In this document: positions 1-8,592 of the stretch, in pieces
Layout: every line of letters starts with the position of its first letter
How positions within the stretch are numbered: position 1 is the first letter of the stretch
Origin: Prevotella sp.
GTDB lineage: Bacteria > Bacteroidota > Bacteroidia > Bacteroidales > Bacteroidaceae
Assembly: GCA_022641735.1 (NCBI GenBank)
Contig: JALCDQ010000007.1
Coordinates: 1 to 64,000 of the forward strand
Direction of reading: 5' to 3'
DNA: 64,000 nucleotides
The notes under the pieces: generated by a model
What the model was told of the DNA's origin: nothing
Database searches by the model: none
Seen by the model: the letters and a program-made list of their open reading frames with translations, nothing else
Position numbers and translations under genes: made by a program

Positions 1-2
1 GC

Positions 3-101
3 TATTTGTGGCAATTGTATAATGTGACTTTGGTCAAATATGACCCGACTGCTGCCAAAAAAGGCTTTTTTTCAAAAGCAGTACCGGCAAAGTTGAATTA
101 A
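3..101 (+). CDS. C-terminal tail of a gene cut by the window edge
   Basis: An open frame enters from the left edge and ends with TAA at 99-101, leaving 32 residues with the end SKAVPAKLN. Its codon use looks like that of neighbouring genes, and a strong rho-independent terminator follows 30 bp later, which supports a real gene end. I do not recognise the family from so short a tail. Its position just upstream of a SusC/SusD pectin cluster makes a carbohydrate-related gene possible, but that is only inference from context. Confidence 0.6.
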   Translation, partial: YLWQLYNVTLVKYDPTAAKKGFFSKAVPAKLN

Positions 102-130
102 ACTCTCTCTTACAATAAGAATTTTTTATA

Positions 131-169
131 GAGGGTTGCGTGCGTGATGCATGCAACCCTCATTTTTTT
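131..169 (+). terminator. Rho-independent terminator of the left-edge gene
   Basis: A 13-bp stem (131-143 with 149-161, one G-T pair, arms GAGGGTTGCGTGC and GCATGCAACCCTC) encloses a 5-nt loop and is followed by A and seven T residues. It ends transcription of the preceding + strand gene. Confidence 0.88.
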
Positions 170-454
170 GTGGATTTAGCCGTTAATAAATGTTATATTA
201 TGAATAAAGTAGGGTAGCTGGGTGGGGTAAAATATTGGGTCAGTTGTTTTTAAAGTATAGGAACTGAAACTTACGAGTCTTATCGAAAATAAGCAGAAAG
301 CATGAAATATAAAAACGTAAATGTCTAACTGAACTATAAATATAAGTGTTTGACTTAAACTTATCAATTTTTGTATAACAGAAGGATAATGTACGGATTG
401 AGCATTTCAGGATTATGAAATAAGGTTTTTTTTGATAGTTGAAAATTCGTGTTG

Positions 455-492
455 AAGATTCCGCAATCGTGTTGATTGTGGAATCTTTTTTT
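455..492 (+). terminator. Orphan rho-independent terminator
   Basis: A 14-bp stem (455-468 with 474-487, one G-T pair, arms AAGATTCCGCAATC and GATTGTGGAATCTT) has a 5-nt loop and runs into about seven T residues, so it works only on the + strand. The preceding gene already has its own terminator at 131-169 and no coding frame lies between them. It either backs up that terminator or ends a small non-coding transcript starting somewhere in 170-450. Confidence 0.7.
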
Positions 493-592
493 GTATTCTA
501 TTCTTACCTTTGCGGTTATGAGGAAAGGTGATAATCTGTCTCCTCCGGGTTTTCAGTATTCTCCGGTCTTATGAGGAAAAATCCCCTTCAAA

Positions 593-680
593 GTAAAAGG
601 TAACCTTTTGGAGGGTAAACAATCGTTGTTTACATTCCTTTTAACGGTCTTTTACATGATAAAAAGCCGCTTTTTACAAT
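593..680. repeat. 22-nt-period palindrome array A (4 units)
   Basis: Four units of exactly 22 nt begin at 593, 615, 637 and 659. Each carries an imperfect 19-nt palindrome and a 3-nt linker: GTAAAAGGTAACCTTTTGG, GTAAACAATCGTTGTTTAC, CCTTTTAACGGTCTTTTAC, ATAAAAAGCCGCTTTTTAC. The array lies between the orphan terminator and the susC promoter. The first unit nearly matches the last unit of the array at 35945-36032, so the element recurs across the window. Confidence 0.8.
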
Positions 681-957
681 TGCACTTTTATATTGTTGGA
701 TTTTTGCCATTTATAATAGTTTTTTAGAAATATAAGGCAGTCTTTTCTGCTTAATGAATAGTTCCGATAATGACAAACGTCAAGTAGCAAATCAATGAAA
801 ATTCACGTTTTGCTTTCATCTTGCATCGAAAACCCTATTTTATATTTCATTTTGTTGCAAATTGCTAAGTTTAGTTTCAGATTTACATCAAAATTGGCTT
901 GATATTTAACACTTTTAGTTAATTAATGTTTAAATGTTCGTGTTTTAAATAAAATTA

Positions 958-989
958 TTTGGAGAGACTTACAAATTATACTATTTTTG
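958..989 (+). promoter_or_regulatory. susC promoter, with a repeat in the spacer
   Basis: TTTG at 958-961, a 20-nt spacer and TATTTTTG at 982-989 match the Bacteroidetes housekeeping promoter. Transcription should start near 993, giving a leader of about 150 nt. The spacer (961-980) is a 20-nt sequence repeated with 18/20 identity at 1069-1088 in the leader. This looks like a pair of operator half-sites or a duplicated control element. The leader also has several GAGAGA tracts. Confidence 0.75.
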
Positions 990-1141
990 CAAAACGTATC
1001 CGAGAGAGATTAAGACGAAAATTGGTAATAGCTATATAGACAGATTGATTTGTCGAGGATATCTGATGGGAGAGACTTATTAATTATAAGGTAGCAGAGA
1101 GAATTTTTATTTTATAATATTTACTTTTAAGAGAGAGTTTT

Positions 1142-4100
1142 ATGGGAAAAAGATTAACTATGATTCTTGCCGGCTTGTTCCTAAGCCTAGGAATAGCCAT
1201 GGCTCAGACTTCGGTTAAGGGTAATGTGACCTCTTCAGAGGATGGAGAACCCGTAGTCGGAGCATCCATCAAAGTCGTAGGTACCAATACTGGCACCGTA
1301 ACTGATGTAGATGGAAATTTCCAACTCACAGTTCCTAATCGCGATTCCCGCCTTGAGATTTCCTATATAGGACGTCAGAGCAAGACGGTAAGAGCTAGTA
1401 GTAACATGAAGATTACGTTGGATGCTGACAACCAGACTTTGGATGAAGTCATGGTGGTAGCCTTCGGTACACAGAAACGTGAAGCATTTACGGGTTCTGC
1501 TGCTGTCGTAAGTTCCAAAGATTTGAGTGTTCACACAACTACTAACGTGGCAAATGCCTTGGTAGGTTCTGTTCCTGGATTACAGATGCGTGGCACGTCT
1601 GGTGCTCCTGGTGCATCACAGGGTAGCCTTCATATTCGTGGTATTAGTTCACTTTATGCAGGTACTGATCCTCTTATCATTGTCGATGGTGCTCCTTATA
1701 GTGCTTCTTTGAGCAATATTCCACCAGAAGACATAGAGTCAGTTTCAGTTTTGAAGGATGCTTCCAGTGCTGCACTTTATGGTGCTCGTGGTGCATCTGG
1801 TGTGATTTTGATTACAACAAAACGTGGTAAAGAACATCAGGCACAAGTAAATCTTGATGTGAAGTGGGGTGTTAACTCCCGTGCCGTTCAGGATTACAAT
1901 AAGATTACCGACCCTGCAGAGTTCTATGAGTCTTATTATGCTCAGTTGTATAACTATAAGTATTATGGACAGGGCGCTTCTGCAGCTGATGCCAACACAT
2001 GGGCTAACTCCACAATGTTGACTCATCTTGGCTACAATGTGTATACAGTGCCTACAGGCGAGCAGCTCATTGGTCTTAACGGAAAGTTGAATTCCAATGC
2101 TACATTAGGCCGTTCTTATACTTACAATGGCGAGACTTATTATATGACACCCGACAATTGGACGGATTTGGCATATTCTAACACCTTGCGCCAGGAGTAT
2201 AACATGAGCGTGAATGCTGCTAATGACCGTGGTTCTTTCTATACGAGCTTAGGTTATTTGAAAGATGATGGTATCATCGAATATTCAGGCTATGAGCGTA
2301 TTTCTGCCCGTGCAAAGGCTGACTATCAGGTAAAGAAGTGGATGAAAATCGGATTTAACTTTGATTTCGTTCATTCTCATACTAATGCCAATGCCAACAT
2401 GAGTACAGATTGGAGTTCTGCTAACTTGATGTATTACACCTCTTACATTGCACCTATCTATCCTGTATATGTACGCGTATTGGATGCCAATGGCAATCCT
2501 ACCATCCGTACAGATGCTAATGGTAACCCACAGTATGACTATGGTGTGGCTGCCACTAACTATGGTATAAACCGTGCATTCTTAACAACAGGTAACCCAT
2601 TAGGTAATAACCGCTATAATAATGTATATAGCAATGGCAACCATGTTGATGGAAGCATCTTCGCTGATTTCACATTCACCGATTGGATGAAACTGAGTAT
2701 CAGAAGTAGTTTTGATTATGGACAGACAAGTGCTTCTGATTATGAGAATTCCTTGTATGGCTCAAGCGTATCTACCAATGGTGCTCTTGCTAAAGAGCAG
2801 AGCAATACGATGCGTCAGAACCATGTTCAGACATTAAGCTTCTTCAAGCAGTTTGGTGAGCATAATGTTAACCTGATGCTTGGTCATGAGTATTATGACA
2901 CAAGAACGAAGTATTTAGGCGCCAGCAAGTATGGTGGCTTCTCTCCTGAAGTTCAAGAGTTGGATGCTTTCGCTACAATGAAGAGCATTTCATCTAATTC
3001 TTCAGAGTATAATGTAGAAGGTTTCTTCGCTAATGCTCAGTATAATTTCTTGGAGAAATATTATGCAAGTGCATCTTATCGTCGTGATGCTACGTCACGT
3101 TTCTTGAAGAAGAATCGTTGGGGTGATTTCTGGTCAATTGGTGCAGCTTGGATTATATCTAAGGAAGACTTCATGGCAAGTACAAGAAGTTGGTTGGACG
3201 AGTTGAAACTTAAGGCTTCTATTGGTCAGCAAGGTAACGATAACATCGGTAACTTCCGTTATATCGACCTTTATACTTTGTCAAAGTCTTCAGAAACGAC
3301 AATGTCTCCTTCCTTTGCACAGATTGGTAACCCTGATTTGACATGGGAAACAACGACCAACTTCAACGTAGGTCTTGAGTTCAGCCTCTTCAAACAGCGC
3401 TTGACAGGTACATTGGATGTATATTCAAAGAAGACAACTGATTTGTTGTTCTGGCTTTCTATTCCTGAGTCTGCTGGTACCCGTGGCTATTATGGCAATA
3501 TCGGTGACATCAGAAACTCTGGTGTTGAGTTGACACTCACGGGCGCAATTGTACGCACAAGAGATATTGACTGGACTGTTTCTGGCAACATTTCACACAA
3601 TGCAACCAAGATTTTGAAGTTGCCTGCTTCTAAGACAACTGAGAATGGTGGATTCTATGAGAGCTCTTATTGGTATGCAGAGGGTCAGCCAATGTATAAC
3701 TATATGAACTATGCTTATGCAGGTGTAAACTCTCAGGGTGAGGCTCTTTACTATTATGATGCTGACTTGAGCACTCTTGGTGGTCAGTCTACTAACATCA
3801 TCAATAAGCCTGGAACGAAATATTCAGGTACAACAACCAATATCGGCGAGGCCAGCCGTTATACCAAAGGCTCTCTTCTGCCTAAGGCTTATGGTGGTTT
3901 CAGCACTTCATTCCGTTACAAAAACTTCGATGCTACAGCTACATTTGATTACCAGTTAGGTGGTAAGATTTTTGATAGCATGTATCAGAAGTTGATGACT
4001 CCGGCTACAAGTACATCTGATGCTGGTTATACCTATAGTACAGATTGGGCTAAGGCTTGGACTCAAAACAACACCTCTAGCAACATTCCTCGTTGGCAAT

Positions 4101-4375
4101 ATATGGATTCTTATGCAGCTTATACCTCTGACCGTTGGTTGACAAGTGCTTCTTACTTGAACTTCCAGTCATTCAATGTAGGTTATAGTCTGCCACAGAG
4201 CCTGCTTCGTACGATTGATTTGACGAGAGTACGTTTCTATGTTTCAGGTGAGAACCTTTGTTTTTGGAGTGCACGAAAAGGACTTGATCCTCGTTACTCT
4301 TATTCTTCAACTGCTTCTACTTCTGTGTATTCACCAGTACGTACAATCTCTGGTGGTGTTCAGGTGACATTCTAA
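1142..4375 (+). CDS. susC: SusC/RagA family TonB-dependent outer-membrane transporter
   Basis: Imports oligosaccharides across the outer membrane together with the SusD lipoprotein encoded next. A signal peptide ends at AMA|Q (residue 21). A carboxypeptidase-regulatory-like domain (about 24-100) follows, then a TonB-box/plug entry (DEVMVVAFGTQKREAFTGS near 102-120) and the SusC signature SVLKDASSAALYGARGASG in the plug. The rest is a large beta-barrel ending in an aromatic F (VQVTF). At 1077 residues it is of normal length and intact. There is no N-terminal sigma/anti-sigma signalling extension. The transport substrate cannot be read from the sequence, but the two downstream GH28 genes point to pectin or rhamnogalacturonan fragments. 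susD follows after 24 bp, so the two are co-transcribed. Confidence 0.95.
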   Translation: MGKRLTMILAGLFLSLGIAMAQTSVKGNVTSSEDGEPVVGASIKVVGTNTGTVTDVDGNFQLTVPNRDSRLEISYIGRQSKTVRASSNMKITLDADNQTLDEVMVVAFGTQKREAFTGSAAVVSSKDLSVHTTTNVANALVGSVPGLQMRGTSGAPGASQGSLHIRGISSLYAGTDPLIIVDGAPYSASLSNIPPEDIESVSVLKDASSAALYGARGASGVILITTKRGKEHQAQVNLDVKWGVNSRAVQDYNKITDPAEFYESYYAQLYNYKYYGQGASAADANTWANSTMLTHLGYNVYTVPTGEQLIGLNGKLNSNATLGRSYTYNGETYYMTPDNWTDLAYSNTLRQEYNMSVNAANDRGSFYTSLGYLKDDGIIEYSGYERISARAKADYQVKKWMKIGFNFDFVHSHTNANANMSTDWSSANLMYYTSYIAPIYPVYVRVLDANGNPTIRTDANGNPQYDYGVAATNYGINRAFLTTGNPLGNNRYNNVYSNGNHVDGSIFADFTFTDWMKLSIRSSFDYGQTSASDYENSLYGSSVSTNGALAKEQSNTMRQNHVQTLSFFKQFGEHNVNLMLGHEYYDTRTKYLGASKYGGFSPEVQELDAFATMKSISSNSSEYNVEGFFANAQYNFLEKYYASASYRRDATSRFLKKNRWGDFWSIGAAWIISKEDFMASTRSWLDELKLKASIGQQGNDNIGNFRYIDLYTLSKSSETTMSPSFAQIGNPDLTWETTTNFNVGLEFSLFKQRLTGTLDVYSKKTTDLLFWLSIPESAGTRGYYGNIGDIRNSGVELTLTGAIVRTRDIDWTVSGNISHNATKILKLPASKTTENGGFYESSYWYAEGQPMYNYMNYAYAGVNSQGEALYYYDADLSTLGGQSTNIINKPGTKYSGTTTNIGEASRYTKGSLLPKAYGGFSTSFRYKNFDATATFDYQLGGKIFDSMYQKLMTPATSTSDAGYTYSTDWAKAWTQNNTSSNIPRWQYMDSYAAYTSDRWLTSASYLNFQSFNVGYSLPQSLLRTIDLTRVRFYVSGENLCFWSARKGLDPRYSYSSTASTSVYSPVRTISGGVQVTF

Positions 4376-4399
4376 ATAAAATATTAAGGAGAATAATTT

Positions 4400-6070
4400 A
4401 TGAAAACAAAAATATTATTAATCGCTGGAGTTGTAACATTGTTTACTACGACCAGTTGTATGAAGGACGTTGAACCACAGTCAAGTACTGTCACCTCTAC
4501 TCAGGTGTCAAATGCTCCAGGAGCTTTCCAGAACGCTGTGGATGCTATAACTTCCACACTGTGTGGACAATTTACTTATGCAGGTTCTGAACATAGAGCT
4601 TATGACTTTGGTTTGCCTTCATTCTATTTGGAGCGTGATGTAATGGGTCAAGATGTTGCTTACCCTTATCAGAACTGGTTTACATCATGGTATGCCTGCG
4701 ACCACCTGGGTCCGTCTTGGGCTGTTTCTCAGTTGCCTTGGACTTATTACTATGGTTGGATTAAGAGCTGTAATGAAGTTTTGAGCTTGGCTGGTACTGA
4801 GCCATCTGCTGATCATAAAGTAGGAGCTGGTATAGCTCTTGCCATGCGTGCTTATTTCTATATGGACCTTGCCCGTATGTTTGCTCAGAAGACTTATGGT
4901 GAAGATAAGTCATCAGAGACTGTTCCTTTGGTATTGGAGACTACATCCATTCCTGATTTGGTTAGCAATCCACGTGCTACCAATGAAGTAATGTGGGCTC
5001 AGATTATTTCAGACCTTGACAAGGCTGAGACCTATCTGGATGGATATACCCGCAAGAATGTTTACACTCCTGATAAGTCTGTCGTATATGGTTTGAAGGC
5101 TCGTGCTTATCTTACAATGGAAGATTGGGCTAACGCAGAGAAATATGCAAAGCTTGCACAGAGTGGTTACACCGTAATGAGTGAGTCTGATTATACAAGT
5201 CGTGAGACAGGTTTCAATACACCGAATTCTTCTTGGATGCTCGGAATGACTTATAAGGCTGATGATCCTAATATTGTTGAGAATGATGGAGACTCTTCTT
5301 GGGGTTCTATGATGTGTATAGAGATTGACCCAAAGAAATCTGGATGCGGATATGCAGCCAACTATGGTCAGCCTTTCTTGATTGATCGTCACCTCTATGA
5401 GACGATTCCTTCTACCGATTGGAGAAAGAAATGCTATGTGAACTTCAATATCGACAATCTTCCTTCTGATGATGAAAAGATTGATTCTTTAGCAGCATAT
5501 TCTGACCATCCGAGTTGGATTCTGAATGCTGGTACTGTGACTCAAGGTTATGGTAAGGTAGGTGGCTTGGAACTTAAGTTCCGTACAGCTGGTGGTGAAA
5601 CAGGTCGTGCTAACCAGCATATCGGATTTGTGGTTGCTGTTCCTATGATGCGTGTTGAGGAAATGAAGCTTATTGAAGCTGAGGCTGCAGGTATGCAGGA
5701 TGTGAATAGAGGTATTACTCTGCTTACTGCATTTGCTAAGACTCGTGATGCCAGTTACGTTTATGGCACTCACAATGAGGCTTACGGCAATACTAAGACT
5801 TCTGCTTTCCAGAATGAAGTTTGGTGGGAACGCCGTGTAGAACTTTGGGGTGAAGGTTTCGCCACATTTGATATTAAGCGTCTCAATAAGGGTATTATCC
5901 GTAGTTATGCTGGCACTAACCATACTGATGGCTATCAGTGGAATACGACTACTACACCAGAATGGATGAATCTGTGTATCGTTCAGACAGAGACTAACTA
6001 TAATACGGCTTGTACAAACAACCCTGATCCTATTGCTCCAAAGGGGAACTCCACTCCTTATGTATGGTAA
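4400..6070 (+). CDS. susD: SusD/RagB family surface glycan-binding lipoprotein
   Basis: An outer-membrane lipoprotein that lids the SusC barrel and captures the glycan. The N-terminus MKTKILLIAGVVTLFTTTSC is a lipoprotein signal with the lipidated Cys at residue 20. The early region has the TPR-like SusD fold (WIKSCNEVLSLAG; a helix around GIALAMRAYFYMDLARMF), and the C-terminal third holds the typical ExR region EVWWERRVELWGEGFATFDIKR. At 556 residues it is of usual size. It lies 24 bp after susC and 22 bp before a third lipoprotein gene, which gives the common susC-susD-SGBP order. Substrate specificity is inferred only from the neighbouring pectinases. Confidence 0.95.
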   Translation: MKTKILLIAGVVTLFTTTSCMKDVEPQSSTVTSTQVSNAPGAFQNAVDAITSTLCGQFTYAGSEHRAYDFGLPSFYLERDVMGQDVAYPYQNWFTSWYACDHLGPSWAVSQLPWTYYYGWIKSCNEVLSLAGTEPSADHKVGAGIALAMRAYFYMDLARMFAQKTYGEDKSSETVPLVLETTSIPDLVSNPRATNEVMWAQIISDLDKAETYLDGYTRKNVYTPDKSVVYGLKARAYLTMEDWANAEKYAKLAQSGYTVMSESDYTSRETGFNTPNSSWMLGMTYKADDPNIVENDGDSSWGSMMCIEIDPKKSGCGYAANYGQPFLIDRHLYETIPSTDWRKKCYVNFNIDNLPSDDEKIDSLAAYSDHPSWILNAGTVTQGYGKVGGLELKFRTAGGETGRANQHIGFVVAVPMMRVEEMKLIEAEAAGMQDVNRGITLLTAFAKTRDASYVYGTHNEAYGNTKTSAFQNEVWWERRVELWGEGFATFDIKRLNKGIIRSYAGTNHTDGYQWNTTTTPEWMNLCIVQTETNYNTACTNNPDPIAPKGNSTPYVW

Positions 6071-6092
6071 TAATTAATGGTTGAAACTATAA

Positions 6093-6962
6093 ATGAACAA
6101 AGATATGAAAAAATATATTAGTAGTTTATTTCTTGTTTTTCTCGGAATTGGATTATTTTCTTCTTGTACAGATGATGAGGGAACAGAGATAGGGTCAGAT
6201 AGCAGTCCTGTTGTGACGGTCTATCAGTATGAGACAGCACTTCCAAATAGTGCAGATAACGACGCTACGGTTCGTGTTGCTGGTAACAATAAGGTGAGTG
6301 AAGTATATTATTTTGCTGAGTTGACAACTGCAAAAACGGCTCGTGGTATGAGTGAAAGCGATTATGCTGATTATGTTGTAGCCAATGGAACTAAGGTTAC
6401 GATGTCTTCAGATGCTCAGACCGCTGGTTATGTTGCAGATATTATTGTTAAAGGACTTATAGGTGACAATACGATTACTGTAGTTGGCGTTAATGGAAAT
6501 CAGAAGTCTTCTGCTTCCACAACATTCTTCGGTCTTGATTGGGTAGATGTTACCACGGGTACTTTCATGGCACAGCGTAAGAGTGGTGGCGTCTATGGTT
6601 TGTCTTCAATCGGCTTTACTACTTCTTCAACAACATTGCAGAAGTGTGCCAACAAAGATGGTCTTTACCGTCTGAAAGACTGTTATGGAGCTGGATATAG
6701 CATGAAGTTTACGACTACTGGAAGTAAGCAAACCGATGGTGACGGTGACTTCTATAATGTGCGTGTTGCATCTCAGAACACAGGTTTGACATTTGGTAAG
6801 TATGGTGCTCTTTACGTGCGTGATGTTGCATTATGGCAGAACGATGACAGCTATGTTTCCAACAACCAGATGTATGCTGATAACACCTGTTATATATTCA
6901 ATGAATATTATGTAAGTGCAGGTAGAGTTTCTTATGGATATGATTATTTCATTCCAGATTAG
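6093..6962 (+). CDS. Surface lipoprotein of the SusC/D operon (putative glycan-binding protein)
   Basis: A lipoprotein signal (GLFSSC, Cys at residue 25) precedes a short acidic stretch, DDEGTEIGSDSS, consistent with surface export of Bacteroidetes lipoproteins. The remaining 260 residues look beta-rich, with no catalytic motif I recognise. By position, third after susC and susD, it fits the role of SusE/F-type surface glycan-binding proteins, although it shows no clear sequence signature. An in-frame ATG at 6105 gives a more usual n-region (MKKYISSLF) and may be the true start. A terminator follows at 7017-7060, so the susC-susD-lipoprotein unit probably ends here. Confidence 0.75.
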   Translation: MNKDMKKYISSLFLVFLGIGLFSSCTDDEGTEIGSDSSPVVTVYQYETALPNSADNDATVRVAGNNKVSEVYYFAELTTAKTARGMSESDYADYVVANGTKVTMSSDAQTAGYVADIIVKGLIGDNTITVVGVNGNQKSSASTTFFGLDWVDVTTGTFMAQRKSGGVYGLSSIGFTTSSTTLQKCANKDGLYRLKDCYGAGYSMKFTTTGSKQTDGDGDFYNVRVASQNTGLTFGKYGALYVRDVALWQNDDSYVSNNQMYADNTCYIFNEYYVSAGRVSYGYDYFIPD

Positions 6963-7016
6963 AAATTGATGTTTGATATATTGGAGATTGTTCTCTCTCG
7001 TATATAAATTAACCCG

Positions 7017-7060
7017 GCCCTCGCTGATCGTGATTGATTAGGCGGGGGCTTTTTATTTTT
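7017..7060 (+). terminator. Terminator after the susC-susD-lipoprotein operon
   Basis: Arms GCCCTCGC (7017-7024) and GCGGGGGC (7042-7049) pair with one G-T. A partly paired loop lies between them, and T-rich sequence follows (TTTTTATTTTT). It separates the transport operon from the GH28 pair, which has its own promoter 40 bp on. Confidence 0.8.
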
Positions 7061-7099
7061 AGGAATCTGTAAGGATTTCATTCCCTTTCAAGAGGAATA

Positions 7100-7131
7100 T
7101 TTGGAAATTCCAAAAAAATGTATTACCTTTG
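7100..7131 (+). promoter_or_regulatory. Promoter of the GH28 pair
   Basis: TTTG at 7100-7103, a 20-nt spacer and TACCTTTG at 7124-7131 form a full -33/-7 pair. The likely start codon ATG is at 7140, only 8 nt after the -7 box, so the transcript should have a leader of about 5 nt or less. Confidence 0.8.
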
Positions 7132-7139
7132 TAGCCATC

Positions 7140-8582
7140 ATGAAGAAAACACTTATACTAATACTCTTAACGTCTCTTTCATTGGGCCTGCACGCCACTA
7201 AGGAGATGACCTCCGCACAAATCAAACTGATTGGTGACGGGGTTACAGTGAATACTTTGGCCTTGCAGAAGGCTATAGACCAACTTGCCAAGAAAGGCGG
7301 TGGTTGCCTGAATATATTGCCGGGTAAGTTCGTCACAGGGGCTATCCAGCTCAAGTCGGGTGTGGAGTTGCACTTGGAGAAAGGGGCTAATCTGCTCGGA
7401 AGCACCAATCCTGATGATTATTATCAGTTGCAGGTAGGTGGAGAGGGGGATGTTGTCCGCAAGGACAACTCTAAATACGGGCTCATTCTTGCGCAGAATG
7501 CCAAGGGCATCAAACTCACGGGCGAGGGTACTATCGACGGTCGTGGGCAGGCTTTAGCGTTGAATATCGACAGTCTCGTGAAGTGTGGCGCCAAGAAAGA
7601 TGATAACTATAGCACTCGTCTTCATCGGCCCAGTGAAATCATGCGGCCTAAGTTATTGTTCTTCTCGGAGTGCAAGGATGTGGAGATAAGGGATTTAAGT
7701 CTGAGGAACAGTGCCTGCTGGGGTCTCTCTTTCGACCAATGCAGCTATATGGATTTGCTGAATCTGAAGGTGGAAAACCGTGCTTATTGGAATAATGACG
7801 GCATCGATATGACCGATTGCGACCATTGCAACGTTATCGGATGTGACATCAATGCCGCTGATGATGGCATCTGTTTGAAGAGCTATCATCTGCATGGCGT
7901 GAGCAATCAGATACTCATTCGCGATTGCCGCATTGCCAGTTCGGCCTCTGCCATCAAGTTCGGCACTGCCACATGGGGCGCTTTTCGCAACATCAAGATT
8001 CGTGATATTACTGTTTATGACACCTTCCGCTCCTGCATCGCCATAGAGAGCGTGGATGGCGCAAAGGTTGAGAACATCCTTGTAGATGGCATCAAGGCCA
8101 CCAATACGGGGAATGCTATCTTCGTGAAACTGGGCAATCGCGCAGGTGATGGCAACGGATATATCCGCAATGTGACTATCCGCAACGTGGATGTAGAGCT
8201 TGCCTTTGGCCGTCCTGACATCAATTACGACATCAGAGGACCGGAAGTGGGCTATTTCCATAACCCTTTCCCTTCGAGCATTACGGGCTATCCGGGGCAT
8301 AAAGTGGAGAATATCACGTTGGAGAATATCCGCATTTCCGCTCCCGGGCGTGCTTCCAAGGGCATGGCTTATATAAAGGTGGGGGAAGTTCCGGAGAATG
8401 AAAAGAGTTATCCGGAGTACACAATGTTCGGTGAATTGCCGGCTTGGGCCTTCTTCATCCGCCATGTTGAGGGGCTGACCCTGCGCAACGTGACCCTTGA
8501 ATTGCGGGATAAAGACTTCCGAAAGGCCATTGTGTGCGAGGATGTGAGCAATTATAAAGAAGAATCTTTAACTATTAAATAA
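7140..8582 (+). CDS. Secreted GH28 family glycoside hydrolase (polygalacturonase-like), copy 1
   Basis: Hydrolyses galacturonic-acid linkages in pectin or rhamnogalacturonan by a right-handed beta-helix of the GH28 fold. I chose the ATG at 7140 because it gives a clean signal peptide (MKKTLILILLTSLSLGLHA) and fits the promoter. The N-terminal beta-helix opening is present (LQKAIDQLAKKGGGCLNILPG). GH28 motif I reads WNNDGID and motif II AADDGICLKS, keeping the catalytic Asp residues. The usual G-H-G and R-I-K motifs are replaced by SSASAIKFGTAT. 480 residues. A paralogue follows after 10 bp in the same operon. The exact specificity (endo, exo or rhamnogalacturonan) cannot be told. Confidence 0.88.
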   Translation: MKKTLILILLTSLSLGLHATKEMTSAQIKLIGDGVTVNTLALQKAIDQLAKKGGGCLNILPGKFVTGAIQLKSGVELHLEKGANLLGSTNPDDYYQLQVGGEGDVVRKDNSKYGLILAQNAKGIKLTGEGTIDGRGQALALNIDSLVKCGAKKDDNYSTRLHRPSEIMRPKLLFFSECKDVEIRDLSLRNSACWGLSFDQCSYMDLLNLKVENRAYWNNDGIDMTDCDHCNVIGCDINAADDGICLKSYHLHGVSNQILIRDCRIASSASAIKFGTATWGAFRNIKIRDITVYDTFRSCIAIESVDGAKVENILVDGIKATNTGNAIFVKLGNRAGDGNGYIRNVTIRNVDVELAFGRPDINYDIRGPEVGYFHNPFPSSITGYPGHKVENITLENIRISAPGRASKGMAYIKVGEVPENEKSYPEYTMFGELPAWAFFIRHVEGLTLRNVTLELRDKDFRKAIVCEDVSNYKEESLTIK

Positions 8583-8592
8583 CAAATCAATC

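Larger units (their letters stand above)
170..957. other. Long AT-rich gap before the susC promoter
   Basis: Roughly 790 bp with no convincing protein gene. It holds a second terminator-like hairpin at 455-492 and a 22-nt-period palindrome array at 593-680, both listed separately. The remainder (170-454 and 681-957) is AT-rich. I see only a weak TAnnTTTG motif at 505-512 without a matching -33 box, and an 18-codon open frame at 518-574 that I do not trust. Confidence 0.6.

Noticed and set aside
518..574. 18-codon open frame after a TACCTTTG motif (MRKGDNLSPPGF...)
   Set aside because: The -7 motif is suitably close, but there is no -33 box and the composition is not coding-like. Without conservation data I cannot support it.
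7695..8465. 256-codon frame antisense to the first GH28 gene
   Set aside because: It is a shadow of a strongly supported GH28 coding region. There is no promoter and no recognisable domain.
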